Assembly (NCBI GenBank): GCA_041397305.1 | Contig: JAWKWX010000011.1 | Span: forward strand, 24,495-88,494 | Direction: 5' to 3' | Origin: TMP-24 sp041397305 | Lineage (GTDB): Bacteria; Pseudomonadota; Alphaproteobacteria; Rhodobacterales; Rhodobacteraceae | Length of the DNA stretch: 64,000 nt | Part shown: in pieces, positions 58,990-64,000 of the stretch | Numbering within the stretch: position 1 is the stretch's first letter | Layout of the letters: the number at the start of each line of letters is the position of its first letter | Notes under the pieces: model-generated | The model's database searches: none | What the model saw: the letters and a program-made list of their open reading frames with translations, nothing else | What the model was told of the DNA's origin: nothing | Translations under genes and position numbers: made by a program

Positions 58990-59321
58990 TGGTTATCCAC
59001 TCAAATAGTGGACATCCTGATTGGTACGTAGAGGGTCTGGTGGCTCGCTATCAGTTCCTCGTAGATGAAATGGCCAGACAAAAGGAAAAACGAGTACTTG
59101 ACGCCGCTACGATCGGCTTTTCGCTCATAGCCGGGTTACTTGTGTTCTTGGCATTCGATAGTGTTTGGGCAGCCCTTTTGCCCGCAACATGCGCCGTTCC
59201 AGTCCGCAAACTGGCCCTACACCAAAAGCGATTCATGATCGCCTTGCAAATGCTTAGTATCGAAGCTGAATTTCCACACGTCAGAGAAAACGTTGCGCTA
59301 CCGAAAGCTCAGAGAGCATGA
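58989..59321 (+). CDS. Small membrane protein inserted between cobS and cobT
   Basis: A 110-residue protein starting MVIHSNSGHPDWYVEGLVAR. One long or two short hydrophobic segments lie at about 50-75 (TIGFSLIAGLLVFLAFDSVW, then AALLPATCAVPV), flanked by charged helices. The gene is clearly more AT-rich than cobS and cobT and uses codons rare in its neighbours, so it looks acquired. It is coupled at both ends: 1-base overlap with the cobS stop and 4-base overlap with the cobT start. AGAGCAT occurs at both junctions. No family is recognised. Confidence 0.65.
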   Translation: MVIHSNSGHPDWYVEGLVARYQFLVDEMARQKEKRVLDAATIGFSLIAGLLVFLAFDSVWAALLPATCAVPVRKLALHQKRFMIALQMLSIEAEFPHVRENVALPKAQRA

Positions 59322-61183
59322 CCCAACGCTCCGACAACCCCGCCGATCCGTTCAAGAAGGCCCTCGCCGAGGCGACGAAGACGCTGGCCGACGAGCCCGA
59401 GCTGACCGTCACCTATTCGGTCGATCCCCCCGGCATGACCGGCGACACGATGCGGCTGCCGCAGGTGTCGCGGCGGCTGACGCGGGACGAGGTTCTGATC
59501 GCGCGCGGCACGGCGGACGCCTTCGCGCTGCGCCATCGTCATCACGATGCGAAGGTCGCGGCGAAATACATGCCGCAGGGCCAGATGGCGCGCGATCTTT
59601 ACGACGCGATGGAAACCGCGCGCTGCGAGGCGGTGGGCGCGCGCGACATGCCCGGCACGCTCGGCAATATCGACGCCAAGATCGCCAACGAGGCCGAACG
59701 GCGCGGTTACGCCCAGATCAGGACGGCTCAGGAAGCGCCGCTCGCGCAGGCGGCCGGTTATCTCGTCCGCCATCTGGCGACCGGCCGACCCATGCCCGGC
59801 GGCGCGGGCCATGTGATGGACCTCTGGCGGCCCTTCATCGAGGGCCAGGCCGGCGGCGCGCTGGAAACGCTGGACGAGGCGCTCGCCGATCAGGCGGCCT
59901 TCGCCCGCCTCGCCCGCCAGATCATCAAGGATCTGGGCTATGGCGACCAGCTGGGCGATGACCCCGACGAGGGCGAGGAGGATCAGGGCGACGAGGCCGA
60001 GCCCGAGGATCAGCCGGACTCCGAAGGCCAGGAGGAAAGCGAGAGCGAGGAAGAGGATGCCTCGCCCGAACAGTCCCAGGAGGATCAGCAGGACGCGGCT
60101 GAATCGAAGGTCTCCATGGATGACATGGCCGACATGGAGCAGGGCGAGGAAGCGGAGCTGCCGGAAAGCGACGCGCCGCTGGAGCCGCCCCCGCCCCCGC
60201 CCCATTCCGACGCCGATCCCAATTATGCGGTCTACTCGACCGAATACGACGAGGAGATCAAGGCCGAGGATCTGGCGGAACCGACGGAACTGGAACGGCT
60301 GCGCGCCTATCTCGACCAGCAGCTGGAACCCCTGAAGGGCGCGGTGTCACGTCTGGCGAACAAGCTGCAAAGGCGGCTGCAGGCCCAGCAGAACCGGTCC
60401 TGGGAATTTGACCTCGAGGAAGGCATCCTCGATGCCGGGCGCCTGGCCCGCGTGGTGGCGAACCCGACGACGCCCCTGTCCTTCAAGGTCGAGAAGGATA
60501 CCGAGTTCCGCGATACATGCGTGACGCTGCTTCTGGACAATTCCGGCTCGATGCGCGGCCGCCCGATCTCGATCGCGGCGATCTGCGCGGACGTGCTGGC
60601 CCGCACTCTGGAACGCTGCCAGGTGAAGGTCGAGATCCTCGGCTTCACCACCCGCGCCTGGAAGGGCGGGCAGGCGCGTGAGAAATGGCTGGCCGCGGGC
60701 CGGGCGGCCCATCCGGGGCGGCTGAACGACCTGCGCCATATCATCTACAAATCCGCCGACGCGCCCTGGCGGCGGGTCCGCTCGAACCTCGGGCTGATGA
60801 TGAAGGAAGGGCTCTTGAAGGAAAACATCGACGGCGAGGCGCTGGAATGGGCGCACCGGCGGATGGTGCACCGGCCCGAGCAGCGCAAGATCCTGATGGT
60901 GATTTCCGACGGCGCGCCGGTCGACGATTCCACCCTGTCGGTCAATCCTGCGAACTATCTGGAAAAGCACCTGCGCGACGTGATCGCCATGGTCGAGAAG
61001 CGCAAGGCGGTGGAACTGATCGCCATCGGCATCGGCCATGACGTGACCCGCTATTACGAACGCGCCGTGACGATCACCGATGTCGAGCAATTGGCGGGCG
61101 CGATGACCGAGCAGCTCGCAAGCCTCTTCGACGCCGACCCGCGCATGCGGGCGCGGGTTCTGGGGATGCGGAAGGTGGCATGA
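59318..61183 (+). CDS. cobT: Cobaltochelatase subunit CobT
   Basis: A 621-residue subunit with an N-terminal domain, a long acidic central linker (about 205-310, almost entirely Glu, Asp, Gln and Pro) and a C-terminal von Willebrand A domain whose MIDAS motif DNSGSMRG begins at about 406. It is the partner of the AAA+ subunit CobS in the cobalt-inserting chelatase. The ATG at 59318 overlaps the stop of the inserted small gene by 4 bases, so its translation now depends on that gene rather than on cobS directly. Confidence 0.95.
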   Translation: MTQRSDNPADPFKKALAEATKTLADEPELTVTYSVDPPGMTGDTMRLPQVSRRLTRDEVLIARGTADAFALRHRHHDAKVAAKYMPQGQMARDLYDAMETARCEAVGARDMPGTLGNIDAKIANEAERRGYAQIRTAQEAPLAQAAGYLVRHLATGRPMPGGAGHVMDLWRPFIEGQAGGALETLDEALADQAAFARLARQIIKDLGYGDQLGDDPDEGEEDQGDEAEPEDQPDSEGQEESESEEEDASPEQSQEDQQDAAESKVSMDDMADMEQGEEAELPESDAPLEPPPPPPHSDADPNYAVYSTEYDEEIKAEDLAEPTELERLRAYLDQQLEPLKGAVSRLANKLQRRLQAQQNRSWEFDLEEGILDAGRLARVVANPTTPLSFKVEKDTEFRDTCVTLLLDNSGSMRGRPISIAAICADVLARTLERCQVKVEILGFTTRAWKGGQAREKWLAAGRAAHPGRLNDLRHIIYKSADAPWRRVRSNLGLMMKEGLLKENIDGEALEWAHRRMVHRPEQRKILMVISDGAPVDDSTLSVNPANYLEKHLRDVIAMVEKRKAVELIAIGIGHDVTRYYERAVTITDVEQLAGAMTEQLASLFDADPRMRARVLGMRKVA

Positions 61184-61214
61184 TGTCGTCCGGGCTCCGC
61201 CCGGCCGACCTGTT

Positions 61215-61262
61215 CGAGGGGGCCTCGCGCCCCCTCGCGCTCCGCCGCAGGATATTTGAGAA
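61215..61262. repeat. Extragenic palindrome with trailing motif (REP-like)
   Basis: CGAGGGGGC (61215-61223) and GCCCCCTCG (61229-61237) pair perfectly over 9 bp with loop CTCGC, followed by CGCTCCGCCGCAGGATATTTG at 61237-61257, split here as CGCTCCGCCGCAG and GATATTTG. A hairpin followed by a C/G-rich stretch and GATATTTG is a motif I associate with repeated intergenic elements of Rhodobacteraceae. It may also serve as a terminator-like barrier after cobT. Confidence 0.45.
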
Positions 61263-61279
61263 CGGAAGATGAGGGCGGG

Positions 61280-63088
61280 ATGTTCCAGACTTTCGAGGTG
61301 ACGGCAGACCCCCGGCATGGGGCGGCGCGGGCAGCGGCGCTCAGGGCGGACCTGGCGGCGAAGGGTCTGCAAGGCTTCATCGTGCCGCGCGCCGATGTCC
61401 ATCAGGGCGAATATGTCGCCGACTGCGATGCCCGGCTGCGATGGCTGACTGGATTCACCGGCTCGGCAGGGTTTTGCATCGTGCTGCCGGAGGTAGCCGG
61501 CGTGTTCGTCGATGGCCGCTACCGGACCCAGGTGAAGGGGCAGGTGGATCTGTCGGTCTATACGCCTGTCGACTGGCCCGAGGTGAAGGCGGGCGACTGG
61601 ATCGCCGAAAAGGCCCCGGCCGATGCGCGGATCGGCTATGACCCCTGGCTTCACACCGCGCGCGAGATCGAGGAGATCGAGGCGCGACTGGCCGGAACGG
61701 GGATCGTGCTTGTCGCCGCGGCCAATGCGGTTGATGCGGTCTGGACCGATCGCCCTGCACCGCCCTGCGGAAAGGTCGCGGTCCATCCGATTGAATTTGC
61801 GGGGGAAAGTTCCGCCGACAAGAGACGTCGCCTGGGCGAGGGCCTGGCGCGTGAGGGCCTGGCGGCGGCGGTGCTGACCTTGCCGGATTCGCTCTCCTGG
61901 CTCCTGAACATCCGTGGCGCGGACATTCCCCGCAATCCGGTGGTGCAGTGCCTCGGCCTTCTTCTGGCCGATGGCAGCGTCGATCTCTTCATTGATCGGG
62001 CGAAGCTTGGCCCCGACGTTCTGGCGCATCTCGGTTCCGAGGTGCGGATCGCTGCGCCCGAGGCGTTCGAGGCGGCGCTGAGGAACCTTCGCGGCAGGAT
62101 CAGGGTCGACCGGGCGACGGCGCCGGTGGCGGTGTCCCGCATCCTCGCCGAGGCGGGCGCCGAGGTGGTCTGGGGGCAGGATCCCTGCCTCTTGCCCAAG
62201 GCGCGCAAGAATGCGGCCGAGATCGCGGGCATGGTCGAGGCGCATCTGCGCGACGGGGCGGCGATGGTCGAGTTCCTCGCCTGGCTCGACGCGGAAGCGC
62301 CCAAGGGCGGCATGACCGAGATCCGCGCGGTAACCGCGCTCGAAGGGTTCAGGCGGGCCTCGAACGCGCTTCAGGACATCAGTTTCGAGACGATCTGCGG
62401 ATCGGGCCCCAATGGCGCGATCATGCATTACCGGGTGAGCGAGGACAGCGACCGGCCGTTCGCAGCGGGCGAGATCGTGGTGATCGACTCGGGCGGGCAA
62501 TATCTGGACGGCACGACCGACATCACCCGAACGGTGGCCATCGGCGAACCGGGACGGGAAGAGAAGGACTGTTTCACCCGTGTGCTGCAAGGCATGATCG
62601 CCATCTCTCGCCTGCGCTGGCCGAAGGGTCTTGCAGGCAGCCATCTCGATGCGATCGCGCGCTATCCCCTGTGGCTTGCGCATCAGGATTACAACCATGG
62701 CACCGGCCATGGCGTGGGCGCCTATCTGTCGGTGCATGAGGGACCGATGGGCCTGTCGCGGCGCTATGATGTGGCGCTTGAGGCGGGGATGATCCTGTCG
62801 AACGAGCCGGGCTATTACCGCGAGGGCGCCTTCGGCATAAGGATCGAGAATCTGGTTCTCGTCGAGGCGGCGGAAGTGCCGGAGGGCGGCGATGGCGAAC
62901 GCGAGATGCTGTGCATGCGGACGCTGACCTTCGTGCCGATCGACCGGCGGCTGATCGCCGGGGGCCTTCTGACCCGCGCGGAGGTCGACTGGCTGAACGA
63001 CTATCATGCCGAGGTGGCCGCGAAGATCGGACCGCGCTTGTCGGACGGGGCACGGCGCTGGCTTGAAAGCGCGACGGCGCCTCTTTAG
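61280..63088 (+). CDS. Xaa-Pro aminopeptidase (M24 family, aminopeptidase P type)
   Basis: A 602-residue creatinase-fold metallopeptidase. The N-terminal domains (about 1-310) match the three-domain eukaryote-like aminopeptidase P. The catalytic M24B domain has the two-metal ligands in order: Asp in VIDSGGQYLDGTTDITRT (two Asp), His in GTGHGVGAYLSVHEG, Glu in NEPGYYREGAFGIRIEN and a final Glu later. It removes N-terminal residues before proline. ATG at 61280 gives MFQTFEVTADPRHGAARAAA. It follows cobT after ~95 bp. Confidence 0.85.
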   Translation: MFQTFEVTADPRHGAARAAALRADLAAKGLQGFIVPRADVHQGEYVADCDARLRWLTGFTGSAGFCIVLPEVAGVFVDGRYRTQVKGQVDLSVYTPVDWPEVKAGDWIAEKAPADARIGYDPWLHTAREIEEIEARLAGTGIVLVAAANAVDAVWTDRPAPPCGKVAVHPIEFAGESSADKRRRLGEGLAREGLAAAVLTLPDSLSWLLNIRGADIPRNPVVQCLGLLLADGSVDLFIDRAKLGPDVLAHLGSEVRIAAPEAFEAALRNLRGRIRVDRATAPVAVSRILAEAGAEVVWGQDPCLLPKARKNAAEIAGMVEAHLRDGAAMVEFLAWLDAEAPKGGMTEIRAVTALEGFRRASNALQDISFETICGSGPNGAIMHYRVSEDSDRPFAAGEIVVIDSGGQYLDGTTDITRTVAIGEPGREEKDCFTRVLQGMIAISRLRWPKGLAGSHLDAIARYPLWLAHQDYNHGTGHGVGAYLSVHEGPMGLSRRYDVALEAGMILSNEPGYYREGAFGIRIENLVLVEAAEVPEGGDGEREMLCMRTLTFVPIDRRLIAGGLLTRAEVDWLNDYHAEVAAKIGPRLSDGARRWLESATAPL

Positions 63089-63128
63089 ACCGGTCCGGTC
63101 CTGCGGACCGGATCGTCCGGCAGAGCGG

Positions 63129-63998
63129 TCAGCCCTGCCCGTCAAGGCTCATGAGCGGGCGGTAAAGCTCTGGCCGCCGGTCGCGGAAGAGGCCCCAGCC
63201 GCGGCGAAGATCGCGGATCGCTTCGAGGTCGAACGTGGCCGTCAGGATGGCCTCTTCCGTGCGCGCCGCCTTCGCGACCAGTTGCCCGCACGGGTCGGCG
63301 ATGAAGGAAGAGCCGTAGAAGGTCACGAACCGGTCGCCCTGCTCTTCGCGCCCGATCCGGTTGGACGCGACGACCGGCAGGATATTGGCGGCCGCATGGC
63401 CACGCATGACCGTCTCCCAATGCGGCTGGCTGTCATATCCGGGTGCGGGCGGCTCCGACCCGATGGCGGTCGGGTAGAGGAGCATCTCCGCCCCCTTCAG
63501 CGCCATCGCGCGGGCGGCTTCGGGAAACCACTGGTCCCAGCAGATGCCAAGGCCGATCCGCCCGAAGGCCGTGTCCCAGACACGAAAGCCGGTATCGCCC
63601 GGCGAGAAGTAGAATTTCTCCTCATAGCCCGGCCCCTGCGGGATGTGGCTCTTGCGGTACAGGCCGAGCGTGCGCCCGTCGGCATCGATCATGGCGACGG
63701 AATTGAAATGCGCCTGGCCCGCGCGTTCGAAGAAGCTGACCGGCAGGACGATGCCCAGTTCGCGCGCGAGACCGGCGAAGCGGGCGATGATCGGATTATC
63801 CTCGTAGGCAAGCGCATGGCTGAAATGGGCCGGGTCCTCGGTGATGCAGAAATAGGGTGTGGCGAACAGTTCCTGGAGGAGCACGACATTGGCGCCTTCG
63901 GCGGCGGCCCGACGGACAAGACCTTCGGCGCGGTCGAGATTGGACGGCAGGTTCCAGGAACAGGCGAACTGGGTGGCGGCGACGGTCACTTTGGTCAT
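63129..63998 (-). CDS. aguB: N-carbamoylputrescine amidase
   Basis: A 289-residue nitrilase-superfamily enzyme. The catalytic triad is E43 (LLQELFATPYF), K116 (YRKSHIPQG) and C153 (GICWDQWFPE). The segments KFYFSPGD and HWETVMRGHAAANILPVVAS are typical of N-carbamoylputrescine amidases, which convert N-carbamoylputrescine to putrescine in the arginine decarboxylase/agmatine route. Agmatine deiminase is not in the window but would be expected beyond the right edge. The gene is complete: the ATG at 63998 is 3 bases from the window end. Confidence 0.9.
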   Translation of the reverse strand: MTKVTVAATQFACSWNLPSNLDRAEGLVRRAAAEGANVVLLQELFATPYFCITEDPAHFSHALAYEDNPIIARFAGLARELGIVLPVSFFERAGQAHFNSVAMIDADGRTLGLYRKSHIPQGPGYEEKFYFSPGDTGFRVWDTAFGRIGLGICWDQWFPEAARAMALKGAEMLLYPTAIGSEPPAPGYDSQPHWETVMRGHAAANILPVVASNRIGREEQGDRFVTFYGSSFIADPCGQLVAKAARTEEAILTATFDLEAIRDLRRGWGLFRDRRPELYRPLMSLDGQG

Positions 63999-64000
63999 GC

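Noticed and set aside
60347..63145. 932-residue minus-strand frame antisense to cobT and aminopeptidase P
   Set aside because: Long antisense frames are common in high-GC DNA; the plus-strand genes have clear catalytic motifs.

Overview
The window comes from an alphaproteobacterium, most likely of the Rhodobacteraceae/Paracoccaceae. The grounds are the high-GC core genes, the aerobic cobalamin pair cobS/cobT with bolA and a J-domain gene nearby, a protein with a VPAPA-type C-terminal sorting signal, an IalB-like protein, malate synthase G and the general gene style. This is inference from protein families; there is no rRNA or tRNA gene in the window to confirm it.

Bases 1 to about 28,250 are the right-hand part of an integrated mobilizable element with visibly lower GC than the core. 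From left to right it holds: (a) two small leftward genes, the first cut by the window edge; (b) a leftward, tightly overlapping transfer cluster (1035-5139) with a VirD4/TraG-type coupling ATPase and several small membrane proteins; (c) an unrecognised two-gene unit ending in an ankyrin-repeat protein (5290-6773); (d) about 570 bp with no convincing gene but packed with stem-loops and bounded by 9-bp inverted repeats (6904-7475); (e) a translationally coupled five-gene operon (7543-16927) coding for an MmeI-like DNA methyltransferase without its nuclease domain, a small PD-(D/E)xK-like protein, an SF2 helicase, a GIY-YIG/T5orf172-type protein and a TrlF-type PHP-plus-SMC ATPase, with a UvrD/helicase-IV-like gene converging on its end; (f) an accessory and anti-restriction segment (20001-26178) with a GGCT-like protein, an ArdC-like antirestriction protein behind a hairpin-rich leader, an overlapping XRE/GNAT pair, very small genes and an Mrr-like nuclease; and (g) a relaxase/MobC pair (26222-27942). 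No integrase and no complete type IV secretion channel is visible, so the element is probably mobilized by a helper or continues to the left. Its right end lies between 28,130 and 28,300, where three 12-bp direct repeats sit.

Bases 28,302-63,998 are ordinary core chromosome: a class III aminotransferase with a perfect 13-bp inverted repeat at its promoter, a HerA/YjgR-type ATPase, an IalB-like protein, an unusual lpxD-like/ACP/beta-ketoacyl synthase operon, an L,D-transpeptidase divergent from a DUF882 peptidase, a TMADH-like flavoenzyme, an SDR, an amino-acid ABC permease and binding protein, malate synthase G, an ArsR-plus-three-SRPBCC operon, aminopeptidase N, gatB, two DUF4177-like genes, bolA/J-domain, a di-haem peroxidase, an exported MsrB, cobS/cobT (separated by a small foreign-looking membrane gene), aminopeptidase P and N-carbamoylputrescine amidase.

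The best candidate for an undescribed system is the operon in (e), possibly together with the structured region (d) directly upstream. All functional statements rest on motif recognition by eye; no database search was possible.
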